Source of the DNA: Pseudobutyrivibrio sp. YE44
Lineage (GTDB): Bacteria; Bacillota; Clostridia; Lachnospirales; Lachnospiraceae
NCBI RefSeq assembly: GCF_900104335.1
Contig: NZ_FMXT01000001.1
Location: forward strand, 496,001-560,000
Reading direction: 5' to 3'
DNA: 64,000 nucleotides
Every line of letters starts with the position of its first letter. The stretch's first letter is position 1. Below are positions 44,448-53,582 of this stretch, piece after piece. The notes under the pieces were generated by a model, which did not search any database, was not told the origin of the DNA, and worked only from the letters and a program-made list of their open reading frames with translations. Position numbers and translations under genes: made by a program.

Positions 44448-46319
44448 TTATGCTCTCATATCAAAGCTATATCTATGCACTAAGCCCTCATTAAGACCTT
44501 TACCTTCTATTGGAGGCGAACCTAAAAAATCCTCAACAAAATCTGCCTTATCCTCTCCACAGGTCAACTCAGAAGACACTGTAAAGCCCTTGGCTTCTAG
44601 GCGTTCAGTAAGTAAATCCAAGTTGTCCTCAATAAGCTTTAAGGAAGATTCATTTGCCAAATTCCATTTGCATCCAACCTTTGTTTCCTTGAGAGAAATA
44701 AACACGTCAGTTGGACCTAAATATTCCATATCAAAATGCAGGAATGCGGTAATTTCCTCACCAGCCTCATAGCTACTCTTTTTGTTTTGACGAACATAAA
44801 GCATACTGTCGGTGTTCTGGTTGTACATCTTCAGCGGAATCTGAACGAAATTGTACATCTCATTTGCAGAATTCATAAAGTTGATATTCTGCTTGATCTC
44901 ATTAGTTTGATTTTTAATCGCATCACTGGCTTTATTGTTAAAGCTAGATATCAATCGCTCTAAAGCCTCAGTCTGCTTAAGAACACGCTCATAAAGCTTT
45001 GAAATCTCACCTGGCTTCGTAACATCCTTCGGCTCCATAGTAAAGCTATCTGTAATAAGATTTTTAAGCAAACCTCTATAAAGCGGAGCCTTTATTATAT
45101 CATTTAATGTGGATTTTGGAATATCTGGATGATTTTCTAAGTAATCAGATATCTCTCTGAATACCTCTTTAATATTTGCATCAGTTTTTAGAGTTCCATC
45201 TTCCCCAAAAATCTCAAGATTATCTTTTGGGAAATCTGGAAGATTATTCAAAATCGCATTAAAGGAATTAATCTGCTTTTCACCAGCAAAGTTGTTTAGC
45301 ATCTGTATTCCAGATTCCTCAGTGGTGACAATTTGCTGGGCTGTTGTTTGGGCTGCCTGTCCTTCTGCTGCCTTGGAAGCCTCTGGATTAACTTGCAGTG
45401 CCTCAGCATTAGCCCCAATTTTATTTTGAGGATTAATATTATTAGATATCCCCTCAAAACCTTTGTTATTTAACTCTATACCATCAGCTTTGGTTGAAAA
45501 ATTTTCTGTAGGAACAACTTCCACCTTAGGCTGCTGATTAGTAGTTGCTTCAGCCTCTACATTTTCCTCTGTTAAAGTAACGTTACCCTCTGACGTCTGT
45601 TCAGTGACTTGCGATTCAAGATTTACAACACTTCCCTCTACAAAGATAGCCTTTAACTGACTATTGATATTTATAACATCGGAAGCCGTCAATTCCTCAG
45701 AAGTCATCAATTCTGGAAGCATATCGGCTATAACCTGAAAATTATCAGAAAGCACCGCTTTGTCATTAGCATAATTAGTAAACATACTAATGTTGTCAGG
45801 TGTAATGTCCAAACCATGCTTCGCCATTGTAACAAGTGTCTGAGGATCCACCTCAGGATTATTAAGGACAATTCTATGCATAGCTGCAAGATTCTCTGGA
45901 TTAATAGGCATTGAATTTTGCATCATGGAATTCACCATACTGATATTCTTTTCAGAAACAGAAATATTGGCTAAATCCAAAGCCTTTAGAAGTGTAGGAT
46001 TGGCTTCAAGTCCACCAAGATTAACTGGACGAATTTGAATTAAATTACCATCATTGCTTTTTACTTCAAAAAAAACAGACTGTCCAGGCACAAGATTAAC
46101 ACCAGAATCAAGGCGAGCAGTCATAGTCTGACCATTAGCCAGACCGATTGTCACCTTACCATTTTCAATGGAATTAACAGAACCCTCAAAGACTTCACCT
46201 TCCTTTAAGGTGTCAGCGGCGGTTCCAGTGAGGGACTGTGATGCTGCCATTTTTGTACGTGCTGCAGCATCATTAATCATTCCTCCATTGTATGGATTGA
46301 AACCTGTGTTAATATTCAT
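44448..46319 (-). CDS. FliK-like hook-length-control family protein (YlqG-like position)
   Basis: About 623 residues from the ATG at 46319 (GGAGAG upstream; the longer frame to 46367 lacks a site). A Gly/Asn-rich N-terminus and a small beta domain (residues about 40-105, EGEVFEGSVNSIENGKVTIGLANG) precede a long helical and Gln/Thr/Ala-rich middle. The C-terminal domain (about 515-600: QIPLKMYNQNTDSMLYVRQNKK, FLHFDMEYLGPTDVFISLKETKVGCKWNL) resembles the FliK C-terminal fold. Paired with the FlhB-like gene. No flagellar genes are nearby, so a flagellar role is unproven. Confidence 0.78.
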   Translation of the reverse strand: MNINTGFNPYNGGMINDAAARTKMAASQSLTGTAADTLKEGEVFEGSVNSIENGKVTIGLANGQTMTARLDSGVNLVPGQSVFFEVKSNDGNLIQIRPVNLGGLEANPTLLKALDLANISVSEKNISMVNSMMQNSMPINPENLAAMHRIVLNNPEVDPQTLVTMAKHGLDITPDNISMFTNYANDKAVLSDNFQVIADMLPELMTSEELTASDVININSQLKAIFVEGSVVNLESQVTEQTSEGNVTLTEENVEAEATTNQQPKVEVVPTENFSTKADGIELNNKGFEGISNNINPQNKIGANAEALQVNPEASKAAEGQAAQTTAQQIVTTEESGIQMLNNFAGEKQINSFNAILNNLPDFPKDNLEIFGEDGTLKTDANIKEVFREISDYLENHPDIPKSTLNDIIKAPLYRGLLKNLITDSFTMEPKDVTKPGEISKLYERVLKQTEALERLISSFNNKASDAIKNQTNEIKQNINFMNSANEMYNFVQIPLKMYNQNTDSMLYVRQNKKSSYEAGEEITAFLHFDMEYLGPTDVFISLKETKVGCKWNLANESSLKLIEDNLDLLTERLEAKGFTVSSELTCGEDKADFVEDFLGSPPIEGKGLNEGLVHRYSFDMRA

Positions 46320-46378
46320 ACGCTCTCCATGAACCAGTTTGCAATCAAATGGTTCTTTTATAAGCAATAACTTGACCG

Positions 46379-47143
46379 TTAAACAAAGTTACCGATAAAA
46401 GATTTTCTATGAATAGGACAAGGTCCATATTTTTTAAGAGCCTCAATATGTTCAGAAGAACCATAGCCCTTATTACTTGCAAAATGATACTCAGGATAAA
46501 TATCGTCATATTCAACCATCATTTTATCTCTTGTAACCTTTGCAATAATACTTGCAGCACCTATAGATATAGACTTTGCGTCACCTTTAATAATTGGAAC
46601 CTGAGGAATTGTTACTCCAGGAATTGTAACAGCATCGTTCAAAAGAAGCTGTGGCTCTACACTACCCAAGGAGATGGCCTGACGCATAGCTTCGTAAGTG
46701 GCCTGAAGTATATTAATCTCATCAATACGCTCCTCAGAAACCACTCCAATGCCTACCGAAATAGCCTTAGCCATTATTTCCTCGTAAAGCTCCTCACGTT
46801 TAGCTGCTGAAAGCTTCTTAGAATCATTGATGTATAAAATATCACAGTCCTTTGGGAGGATAACACAAGCTGTTACAACCGGGCCAGCCAAAGGGCCACG
46901 GCCAACCTCATCAATACCACCTACATACTCATATTTTTCCCAATACTGGTATTCATATTCTTTGAGCCGTTCGATACGCTCTTTTTCAATTCTCAGCTTC
47001 TCCATTTTCTTTTGAGCCTGACCAATGATTTTAGACACCCCTGGTCTTCCGTCATTGATATATTCCTCTATAAAAGATGGAAGAAGTTCGATTGATGATT
47101 CCTTGAATTCCTTTTGAATATCGGTAATTTTCTTTTCGCCCAT
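46379..47143 (-). CDS. rnhB: Ribonuclease HII
   Basis: Removes ribonucleotides and RNA from RNA-DNA hybrids. 254 residues from the ATG at 47143; a TTG four codons earlier would overlap lepB by 8 bp. An N-terminal helical extension (about 1-75) of the Firmicutes type is followed by the catalytic domain with GIDEVGRGPLAGPVVTA (Asp-Glu metal ligands), NDSKKLSAAKRE and AKVTRD near 205. It lies between lepB and the FliK-like gene. Confidence 0.96.
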   Translation of the reverse strand: MGEKKITDIQKEFKESSIELLPSFIEEYINDGRPGVSKIIGQAQKKMEKLRIEKERIERLKEYEYQYWEKYEYVGGIDEVGRGPLAGPVVTACVILPKDCDILYINDSKKLSAAKREELYEEIMAKAISVGIGVVSEERIDEINILQATYEAMRQAISLGSVEPQLLLNDAVTIPGVTIPQVPIIKGDAKSISIGAASIIAKVTRDKMMVEYDDIYPEYHFASNKGYGSSEHIEALKKYGPCPIHRKSFIGNFV

Positions 47144-47147
47144 AACA

Positions 47148-47849
47148 CTAGTCAATATTGTCTACAAGGCCAAATTTAGAGAAAGGATATACTCTTACCC
47201 AAGCCTTACCAACAATGTCATCTCCCTTTATATTTCCAACAGCTTCAAATCTTGAATCTGTACTGTTGTTTCTGTTATCACCAAGAACAAAGAATTCATC
47301 TTCGCCAAGATAAATCTCTGTGCTAGCTATACCTGCATTACGAATAACCTCAGTACCATATTCCTCTGGTAAAAGTTCATCATTTACATAAATATTTCCA
47401 GAAGCATCAATTCTAACAGTTTCTCCAGGAAGACCTATCACTCTTTTTATATAATAGGTGTTTTCCTCGTATTTATATGGAAATACAACAACATCAAAAC
47501 GTTCAGGGTCATGTATACGATAGCTAATTTTATCTACAATTAGATTATCACCATCTGAAAGAGTATCCTCCATGGAGCTTCCACTAACCACAGTACGCTG
47601 ACCAATAAACTGTGTGATAACAAATACTATTAAAAAGCACACAGCAACATTAATAACAACGCTGAGAATCTCTCTTAATATCCCCTTAGTAGTAAGAGGC
47701 TCATCTTCTTCAAAAACCTCACCATTTTCCTTGGCACGAGTCTTTTCATTATCTTTTGATTTAGAAGGACTATCATTTACTCTCTGTCTAGCTTTTTCAA
47801 TATCCTTTTTAATCTGTTCTTCATCATTAAAGTCGATTACGTTCATCAT
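47148..47849 (-). CDS. lepB: Type I signal peptidase (first copy)
   Basis: 233 residues. A charged cytosolic N-terminus of about 65 residues precedes one membrane anchor (about 68-90) and the extracytoplasmic catalytic domain. The catalytic Ser is in VVSGSSMEDTL and Lys in YYIKRVIGLPGE; the GDNRNNSTDSR box is present. Start ATG overlaps the rbgA stop (TAATG). A second signal peptidase lies on the other side of rbgA; both have complete Ser-Lys dyads. Confidence 0.95.
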   Translation of the reverse strand: MMNVIDFNDEEQIKKDIEKARQRVNDSPSKSKDNEKTRAKENGEVFEEDEPLTTKGILREILSVVINVAVCFLIVFVITQFIGQRTVVSGSSMEDTLSDGDNLIVDKISYRIHDPERFDVVVFPYKYEENTYYIKRVIGLPGETVRIDASGNIYVNDELLPEEYGTEVIRNAGIASTEIYLGEDEFFVLGDNRNNSTDSRFEAVGNIKGDDIVGKAWVRVYPFSKFGLVDNID

Positions 47850-48688
47850 TATGGCCTTTCAAGTGAAATATTTCCTAAGCTACCATTTCGAAATTCATCA
47901 ATCAGTACCGCTGCTGCTTTATCAAAATCCAGCTCAGAACCTTTTTTTACAAAATTTCTCTTTTGTGCAATCTCAGTAATTATCTCATGATTAACTGCAC
48001 TTTCGTCTACTTCATATCTCTGTTTTAAAACACCACTATATTCTTTTGTCAAGAAATCACAAAGCTCCAAAGCAAGCTCTCTAGTCTCAATAATCGCATC
48101 ATTGATTGAACCAATAAATGCAAGGTGAAGACCAACTGTATTGTCCTCAAACTTAGGCCAGAGAATACCAGGAGTATCTAATAATTCAACAGACTTATTT
48201 AGCTTAATCCATTGCTTTCCTTTAGTAACGCCTGGCTTATTACCAGTTTTGGCAACTGCACGTCCAGCAAAAGAATTAATAAAAGTTGATTTTCCTACAT
48301 TAGGTATACCAACAACCATTGCTCGAACCGGACGGTTCTTAATTCCACGCTTTCTATCACGTTCGAACTTTGCAGCACAAACTTCATCTAAAGTGGCCTG
48401 AACACCTTTCATGTTCTTTCTATCTCTAGAATCAAGCTCTACACAATAAAATCCTTGCGATTTAAAGTATTCCTTCCATTTCTGATTTACACCCTTATCA
48501 GCCAAATCAGATTTATTTAATAAGATTAATCTAAGCTTTCCATTAGCAAGTCCGTTTATATCAGGATTCCTGCTTGAAACAGGACATCTGGCATCTATTA
48601 CCTCTATAACTAAATCGATAAGCTTTATATCTTCCTGCATTTGACGCTTTGCTTTCGTCATATGCCCAGGATACCATTGAAACTCCAT
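47849..48688 (-). CDS. rbgA: Ribosome biogenesis GTPase RbgA (YlqF)
   Basis: Circularly permuted GTPase needed for late 50S assembly. 279 residues. The motif order G4 (LNKSDLAD, about 58), G1 (GIPNVGKST, about 128), G3 (DTPG, about 174) shows the permutation. The N-terminus MEFQWYPGHMTKAKRQM is the conserved family start. C-terminal helical ANTAR-like region present. It is sandwiched between two signal peptidase genes with overlapping or very short junctions. Confidence 0.97.
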   Translation of the reverse strand: MEFQWYPGHMTKAKRQMQEDIKLIDLVIEVIDARCPVSSRNPDINGLANGKLRLILLNKSDLADKGVNQKWKEYFKSQGFYCVELDSRDRKNMKGVQATLDEVCAAKFERDRKRGIKNRPVRAMVVGIPNVGKSTFINSFAGRAVAKTGNKPGVTKGKQWIKLNKSVELLDTPGILWPKFEDNTVGLHLAFIGSINDAIIETRELALELCDFLTKEYSGVLKQRYEVDESAVNHEIITEIAQKRNFVKKGSELDFDKAAAVLIDEFRNGSLGNISLERP

Positions 48689-48697
48689 ATATCACCT

Positions 48698-49294
48698 CTA
48701 AAATGGATATCTCATCCATACTTTTCCTAAAATATCTTCACTGGCAACAAAACCAACACTTTCATATCTTGAATCCTCAGAAGAATTTCGGTTATCTCCA
48801 AGTACAAAGTACTGATCCTCCATTAATTCAACTGGAGAAGCAGCGATACCAGGATTTTCTATACGTTCTACCTCAAGATTCTCTTTGTACAGTTCATCAT
48901 TAATATAAATGCGACCGTTATTAATATAAATAGTGTCACCTGGCAAACCAATAATTCTTTTAACACTATAGCTGGCATTAACATTAGATTTTGGTTTGAA
49001 GGCTATAACATCCCCTGTGCTTGGTTTAGAAAGCTTATAAGCCACTGTATTAATAAGCAGTTTGTCAGAAGTCTGATAGGTTGGCTCCATAGAAGCATTG
49101 GAACACTCCACCTGCTTTCCAAAAGCTAAAACAATACCATAAGCTAACAGGATAACTGCTGCCAACTGAAGTGCAAATATACCAACATATTTAGCTTTAT
49201 CAAAATCAAATTTTCTACGTCTACGACGGAAATTTAAACCATCTTTTCTCTTACCAAATTTTTTGTTAAATATCTCTTTTATTGAAAAAAACAT
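48698..49294 (-). CDS. lepB: Type I signal peptidase (second copy)
   Basis: 198 residues. A basic N-terminus with RRRRKFDFDK precedes one anchor (about 38-58). The catalytic Ser is in CSNASMEPTY and Lys in YSVKRIIGLPGDT; GDNRNSSEDSR box and C-terminal GKVWMRYPF. It is shorter than the copy after rbgA, with a much shorter cytosolic tail and a Cys just before the Ser motif. First gene of the lepB-rbgA-lepB-rnhB run, after the rplS terminator. Confidence 0.95.
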   Translation of the reverse strand: MFFSIKEIFNKKFGKRKDGLNFRRRRRKFDFDKAKYVGIFALQLAAVILLAYGIVLAFGKQVECSNASMEPTYQTSDKLLINTVAYKLSKPSTGDVIAFKPKSNVNASYSVKRIIGLPGDTIYINNGRIYINDELYKENLEVERIENPGIAASPVELMEDQYFVLGDNRNSSEDSRYESVGFVASEDILGKVWMRYPF

Positions 49295-49389
49295 ACAACT
49301 TTCCCTTTTAATCCTTAGTATAAATATACCTCATTTTCAGTATAATTTCCATTAAAAGTCACAATGTTAACAATTTGATAATAAAGTAA

Positions 49390-49418
49390 AAGAACAGCCA
49401 CAATAAGTGACTGTTCTT
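49390..49418 (-). terminator. Intrinsic terminator of rplS
   Basis: Stem AAGAACAG/CTGTTCTT extended by CAC/GTG after one mismatch, AATAA loop, then TTCTTTTACTTT on the minus strand. The next gene (lepB) is about 100 bp further on. Confidence 0.85.
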
Positions 49419-49430
49419 GGAATACCGAGA

Positions 49431-49781
49431 TTAGATTCTCTCCTTAACCTTAGCCTTCTTACCTGTGAGATCTCTGAGGTAGTAAAGCTTAGCTCTACGA
49501 ACTTTACCCTTACGAACTACTTCGATCTTCTCAACGTTAGGGCTGTGGAGTGGCCATGTCTTCTCAACACCAACACCGTTTGATGACTTACGTACTGTAA
49601 ATGTCTCACGGTTGCTGCCGCCCTGTCTCTTAATAACTGTACCCTCAAATACCTGAGTACGTGTACGGTTACCCTCGACGATACGACCATAAACCTTAAC
49701 TGTGTCTCCAACCTGGAACTCAGGAAGCTCTGACTTAAGCTCAGCAGCTTCGATGTTTCTAATAATCTCGTTTGCGTTCAT
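49431..49781 (-). CDS. rplS: 50S ribosomal protein L19
   Basis: 116-residue protein at the 30S-50S interface. Conserved features include [77 protein letters not shown]-type C-terminus. It has its own promoter about 90 bp upstream and a terminator after it, although trmD directly precedes it as in other Firmicutes. Confidence 0.98.
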   Translation of the reverse strand: MNANEIIRNIEAAELKSELPEFQVGDTVKVYGRIVEGNRTRTQVFEGTVIKRQGGSNRETFTVRKSSNGVGVEKTWPLHSPNVEKIEVVRKGKVRRAKLYYLRDLTGKKAKVKERI

Positions 49782-49864
49782 TTTAATTCCTCCTAAACTT
49801 CGCGACGTTCTTGAAATGCCCTATTACAATTCAGCGGACCATCTCTTCTTTTAGCAACTCACTT

Positions 49865-49893
49865 ATATTAACACGTGAGCGTACATATTTCAA
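49865..49893 (-). promoter_or_regulatory. Promoter of rplS
   Basis: On the minus strand TTGAAA (49888-49893), 17 bp, TAATAT (49865-49870). It gives a leader of about 75 nt, long enough for an L19-type autoregulatory leader; I cannot confirm a match to that family. Confidence 0.8.
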
Positions 49894-49922
49894 TAAATTT
49901 TATAAATAATTCGTAAAATTCA

Positions 49923-50621
49923 TTATTTATTCTCTTCCAAATACTTTGCATATAAATCTGGACGACGCTCTTTAGTTCTAAGAATTGACTGTTCTTTTCT
50001 CCAAGCATCTACCTTGGCGTGGTCGCCAGAAAGGAGAATTGGTGGAACCTTTTTATCATTCCAAGTTTCAGGACGTGAATACTGAGGGTATTCCAATAAA
50101 TTGTTTTCTAAGGATTCATCCTCTCCTGACTCAGAGTTTGTAAGTACACCTGGCACCATTCTTGAAATTGCGTCTATCATTACAAGTGCAGGAAGCTCGC
50201 CACCTGTAAGTACGTAATCGCCAATCGAATAGTATTCATCAACTATTTCTTCTAGCACTCTCTCATCAATGCCTTCATAGTGGCCGCAAAGCAAACATAT
50301 ATCTTCCTTAAGTGCCAACTCCTTTGCTGCAGGCTGAGTGAATAACTGGCCCTGTGGAGTAAGATAAATGCAGTGCACCTTATGCCCAGCTTTTTCACAG
50401 ACAGCTTTATAGGCATCATATATAGGCTGAGCCTGCATAACCATACCTGCACCGCCTCCATAAGGGTAATCATCAACCTTTTTATGTTTATCGAGAGTAT
50501 AATCCCTTATATTGATAGCCTCAAAAGAAATTGCCCCGGCATTCTTAGCACGTCCAAGAATACTTGTATTAAGAGCGTCCTCTATCATTTCCGGAAATAG
50601 GGTTAAAATATAATATTTCAT
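49923..50621 (-). CDS. trmD: tRNA (guanine37-N1)-methyltransferase
   Basis: SPOUT methyltransferase that makes m1G37 in tRNAs and prevents frameshifting. 232 residues. Knot motifs are LLCGHYEGIDERVLEEIVDEYYSIGDYVLTGGELPAL, and ENNLLEYPQYSRPETW is the substrate-binding segment. It starts 1 bp after the rimM stop. It precedes rplS in the usual rimM-trmD-rplS order. Confidence 0.98.
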   Translation of the reverse strand: MKYYILTLFPEMIEDALNTSILGRAKNAGAISFEAINIRDYTLDKHKKVDDYPYGGGAGMVMQAQPIYDAYKAVCEKAGHKVHCIYLTPQGQLFTQPAAKELALKEDICLLCGHYEGIDERVLEEIVDEYYSIGDYVLTGGELPALVMIDAISRMVPGVLTNSESGEDESLENNLLEYPQYSRPETWNDKKVPPILLSGDHAKVDAWRKEQSILRTKERRPDLYAKYLEENK

Positions 50622-50622
50622 A

Positions 50623-51141
50623 CTAATCCATCAACCCCTTTAATAAATGAATATCAACTCTTCTGCTTTCTACATCAACCTTTAAAATGCAGTCTTTGAT
50701 AGCAGGCAAAAGCACATTACCACCATTAACAAGCTCAATATCATATACATCGTTAGCACCAGTTTCCATAATATCGGAAATAACACCAAATTTAGTGTCA
50801 GGAGCTTCATCAGTATATACCTCACAGCCTATTAAATCGGCAATGAAATATTCGTCAGCTTTAAGCTCTACACGATTTTCCTTAGTAACATAAAGGCCTT
50901 TTCCTTTATATTTTTCTATATCATTAATATTATCTATTCCTTTAAACTTGAGGATAACAAGATTCTTCTGAGGACGAGCATTTTCAACTTCAAGCTCAAT
51001 ATACCCTTCCTTTCCTCCATCTAATAAAAGATGCTTCATGCCCTTAAAGCGTGAAATATCATCTGTAAGAGGGAAAACCTTTACCTCGCCTTTTATTCCG
51101 TGTGTTTGTGTAATTGAACCTACCTGAAATAAATCTTCCAA
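50623..51141 (-). CDS. rimM: Ribosome maturation factor RimM
   Basis: 16S rRNA processing factor binding S19. 172 residues: an N-terminal beta barrel (QVGSITQTHGIKGEVKVFPLTDD) and a C-terminal PRC barrel (EYFIADLIGCEVYTDE, DVYDIELVNGGNVLLPAI). The start is TTG, fixed by AGGAGG 6 nt upstream. A terminator hairpin separates it from khpA, so it probably has its own promoter in the short gap or depends on read-through. Confidence 0.96.
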   Translation of the reverse strand: MEDLFQVGSITQTHGIKGEVKVFPLTDDISRFKGMKHLLLDGGKEGYIELEVENARPQKNLVILKFKGIDNINDIEKYKGKGLYVTKENRVELKADEYFIADLIGCEVYTDEAPDTKFGVISDIMETGANDVYDIELVNGGNVLLPAIKDCILKVDVESRRVDIHLLKGLMD

Positions 51142-51213
51142 AATAGCCTCCTAAAAATAATAAATAGCTTTTTGTAAAAATATTAAAACAAATAATTTGA
51201 TAATAAAAAATTA

Positions 51214-51240
51214 ATGGGCCCAAAATGAATTTAGGCCCAT
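51214..51240 (-). terminator. Intrinsic terminator of khpA
   Basis: A 7-bp stem ATGGGCC/GGCCCAT with a 13-nt loop, then TAATTTTTTATT on the minus strand. It splits the classic rpsP-khpA-rimM-trmD order into two units or attenuates read-through. Confidence 0.82.
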
Positions 51241-51250
51241 CAAATAATAG

Positions 51251-51487
51251 CTAGTTAACATCTACAATATCAACTATAACTTTTTTGTCAATCTTTGAGG
51301 CTGCAGCCTTAACAACCGCACGTATAGCCTTTGCGATTCTACCCTGTTTTCCAATAACCTTTCCCATATCAGAAGGTGCAACGCGAAGCTCAACAACAAT
51401 TGACTTAGCGTCCTCTTTCTCGGAAACAACAACCTCTTCTGGATTGTCTACAAGTGACTTAGCAATTACTTCAACTAATTCTTTCAT
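51251..51487 (-). CDS. khpA: KH-domain RNA-binding protein KhpA
   Basis: 78-residue single KH domain with the GxxG loop in VIGKQGRIAKAIRAVVKAAAS (about 52-72). KhpA pairs with KhpB in Firmicutes and affects cell division and RNA stability. A GTG one codon upstream is the other possible start; GAGG suits both. Located after rpsP, the standard position. Confidence 0.94.
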   Translation of the reverse strand: MKELVEVIAKSLVDNPEEVVVSEKEDAKSIVVELRVAPSDMGKVIGKQGRIAKAIRAVVKAAASKIDKKVIVDIVDVN

Positions 51488-51518
51488 CACTATATTCCTC
51501 TACCTTTCGATTGAATGA

Positions 51519-51761
51519 TTACTGTACTCCTGCCTGCTTGAAAAGTCTAGCAACAGTCTCAGTTGGCTTTGCACCGTTTGCAATCCACTTCTTAGCTGCC
51601 TCAGCGTCAACTGTAACCTCAGCTGGCTCCTGATTTGGATCGTATGTACCGATCTCATCGATGTTTCTACCATCACGTGGTGCTCTAGCGTCTGCTACTA
51701 CGATTCTGTAGATTGGTCTCTTCTTCTGACCCATTCTCTTTAATCTAATCTTTACTGCCAT
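51519..51761 (-). CDS. rpsP: 30S ribosomal protein S16
   Basis: 80 residues. The conserved [27 protein letters not shown]-terminus and [10 protein letters not shown] motif identify S16, needed for 30S body assembly. GGAGG precedes the ATG. It lies 57 bp after ffh and 28 bp before khpA, in one transcript with ylxM-ffh. Confidence 0.98.
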   Translation of the reverse strand: MAVKIRLKRMGQKKRPIYRIVVADARAPRDGRNIDEIGTYDPNQEPAEVTVDAEAAKKWIANGAKPTETVARLFKQAGVQ

Positions 51762-51818
51762 TTTTAATTCCTCCTAAATGAATAAAACAATAAAATATTT
51801 GCACTTATGTGCTATGGG

Positions 51819-53159
51819 TTAAAATGGAAAGCGCATTCCGCGTCGTCCCTTACCCATCATATTTGGCATCTGCTTCATCATCTTCTTTGATTGCTCAAAT
51901 TGTTTAATGAAGCGATTAACCTCTGCAATATCTAAACCAGCTCCAGCAGCAATTCTGTGCTTTCTGCTAGGATTTAGTAATTTTGGATTTTCTCTTTCTG
52001 CAGGTGTCATCGAAAGAATGATTGCCTCAATATGAGCAAGTTTCTTATCATCTACTGCATTTTCAAGCTGAGCCATCTGTGATGAATTGATTCCTGGCAT
52101 CATTCCAAGAATGGATGTTAATCCGCCAAGCTTCTTCATCTGCTCCATTGAAGTGAGATAATCGTTAAAATCAAAGGATGCTTTCTTAACCTTTTTAGAA
52201 AGAGCTAAAGCTGCATCTTTATCGATTTCTTGTTCTGCCTTCTCAATTAAAGAAAGCACATCACCCATTCCAAGGATTCGGCTTGCCATTCTGTCAGGAT
52301 GGAACTGCTCCAAATCTGAAAGCTTTTCACCCATACCTGCGTAAAGAATAGGCTTTCCCGTAACTGCCTTGATTGAAAGGGCTGCACCACCTCGTGTATC
52401 ACCATCAAGCTTTGTGATAATAACTCCGTCAATACCAATCTTTTCATCAAAGGTCTGTGAAACATTAACTGCATCCTGACCTGTCATGGCATCAACTACC
52501 AAGATGGTATTAAGGATTTCGATGTTTGACTTGATAGACTCAAGCTCGTTCATCATATCCTCATCTATATGAAGACGACCAGCTGTATCGAAAATAACTA
52601 CATCAAAGCCGTTCTTCTTAGCATACTCAATAGCCTCTTTAGCTATTTTAACTGGCTTCTCCTTGTCTCCAAGAGAGAAAACCTCAACTCCTTGTTTCTT
52701 TCCATTGACCTGTAACTGATCAATAGCAGCTGGACGATAAATATCGCAAGCTACAAGAAGTGGTTTCTTACCACGCTGCTTAACCTTACCAGCAAGCTTT
52801 GCTGTGGTAGTTGTTTTACCAGCACCCTGAAGACCAACCATCATGATAGTGGTTATTGCGCCCCCTGTGCCGTAAGTAATATCAGTAACATCAGAACCCA
52901 TCAGATTAACAAGTTCTTCGTTAACTATCTTTATAACCATCTGCCCAGGATTTAAGCCATTCATTACATCTGAACCAATGGCACGTTCTGTGACAGTGTT
53001 AACAAACTGCTTTACTACTTTAAAATTTACGTCCGCTTCAAGAAGGGCCATCTTAACTTCCTTTAAAGCTGCTTTTACATCAGCTTCGGTAAGTCGTCCC
53101 TTGCTTCTAAGATTTTTAAAAACACCTTGAAGCTTCTCTGATAGTGAATCAAAAGCCAT
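51819..53159 (-). CDS. ffh: Signal recognition particle protein Ffh
   Basis: 446-residue SRP54 GTPase that binds signal peptides and 4.5S/6S RNA. N domain (1-95), G domain with GLQGAGKTTTTAKLA (about 107-121), DTAGR and TKLDGDTRGG, and a Met-rich M domain (about 300-446, ending MPNMMGKGRRGMRFPF). It follows ylxM by 3 bp; its receptor ftsY lies upstream beyond ilvA. The SRP RNA gene is not in the window. Confidence 0.98.
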   Translation of the reverse strand: MAFDSLSEKLQGVFKNLRSKGRLTEADVKAALKEVKMALLEADVNFKVVKQFVNTVTERAIGSDVMNGLNPGQMVIKIVNEELVNLMGSDVTDITYGTGGAITTIMMVGLQGAGKTTTTAKLAGKVKQRGKKPLLVACDIYRPAAIDQLQVNGKKQGVEVFSLGDKEKPVKIAKEAIEYAKKNGFDVVIFDTAGRLHIDEDMMNELESIKSNIEILNTILVVDAMTGQDAVNVSQTFDEKIGIDGVIITKLDGDTRGGAALSIKAVTGKPILYAGMGEKLSDLEQFHPDRMASRILGMGDVLSLIEKAEQEIDKDAALALSKKVKKASFDFNDYLTSMEQMKKLGGLTSILGMMPGINSSQMAQLENAVDDKKLAHIEAIILSMTPAERENPKLLNPSRKHRIAAGAGLDIAEVNRFIKQFEQSKKMMKQMPNMMGKGRRGMRFPF

Positions 53160-53162
53160 ATA

Positions 53163-53498
53163 TTATAATTCCTCTAAAATCGAGCTAGATAAACGTGATA
53201 TTTCTGACAAGGTTTCTTTATCGGGATTTCCTGAGGTAAGTTCATTTATTCTCACAACATCTGCTCGAATGTTCATGAATTTCTCAACCAAATGAAGTCT
53301 TTCTTCATAATCCTCTAACTGGTGGTCACAACGCTTAAGTAAATCGTGAACCCCTTGTCTGGAAATGGATAAGGTGTCTGCAATTTCAGATAAAGACAAA
53401 TCTTCTAATACACTCATTTCATAAACATTTCTCTGGTGCTCTGTTAAAAGCTCTCCATAGAAATCATATAAATAACCAGATTTAATCTTATCTTCCAT
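53163..53498 (-). CDS. ylxM: YlxM-family helix-turn-helix protein
   Basis: 111-residue protein with a sigma-70 region-4-like HTH (about 18-65: LLTEHQRNVYEMSVLEDLSLSEIADTLSISRQGVHDLLKRCD). YlxM is an accessory SRP factor encoded just before ffh in Gram-positives, as here. The C-terminal 40 residues are helical. Whether it binds DNA or SRP components cannot be told from sequence. Confidence 0.95.
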   Translation of the reverse strand: MEDKIKSGYLYDFYGELLTEHQRNVYEMSVLEDLSLSEIADTLSISRQGVHDLLKRCDHQLEDYEERLHLVEKFMNIRADVVRINELTSGNPDKETLSEISRLSSSILEEL

Positions 53499-53542
53499 GA
53501 CTCTCCTTTATCACCGCAGACTAATATACTATATAAACAAAC

Positions 53543-53570
53543 AGGTGTCAAGTACAAATACTTGACACCT
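53543..53570 (-). terminator. Perfect hairpin between ilvA and ylxM
   Basis: A 12-bp perfect stem AGGTGTCAAGTA/TACTTGACACCT with a 4-nt loop. The following minus-strand sequence GTTTGTTTAT is only moderately U-rich, so termination may be partial. Confidence 0.75.
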
Positions 53571-53582
53571 ATAATTACACAT

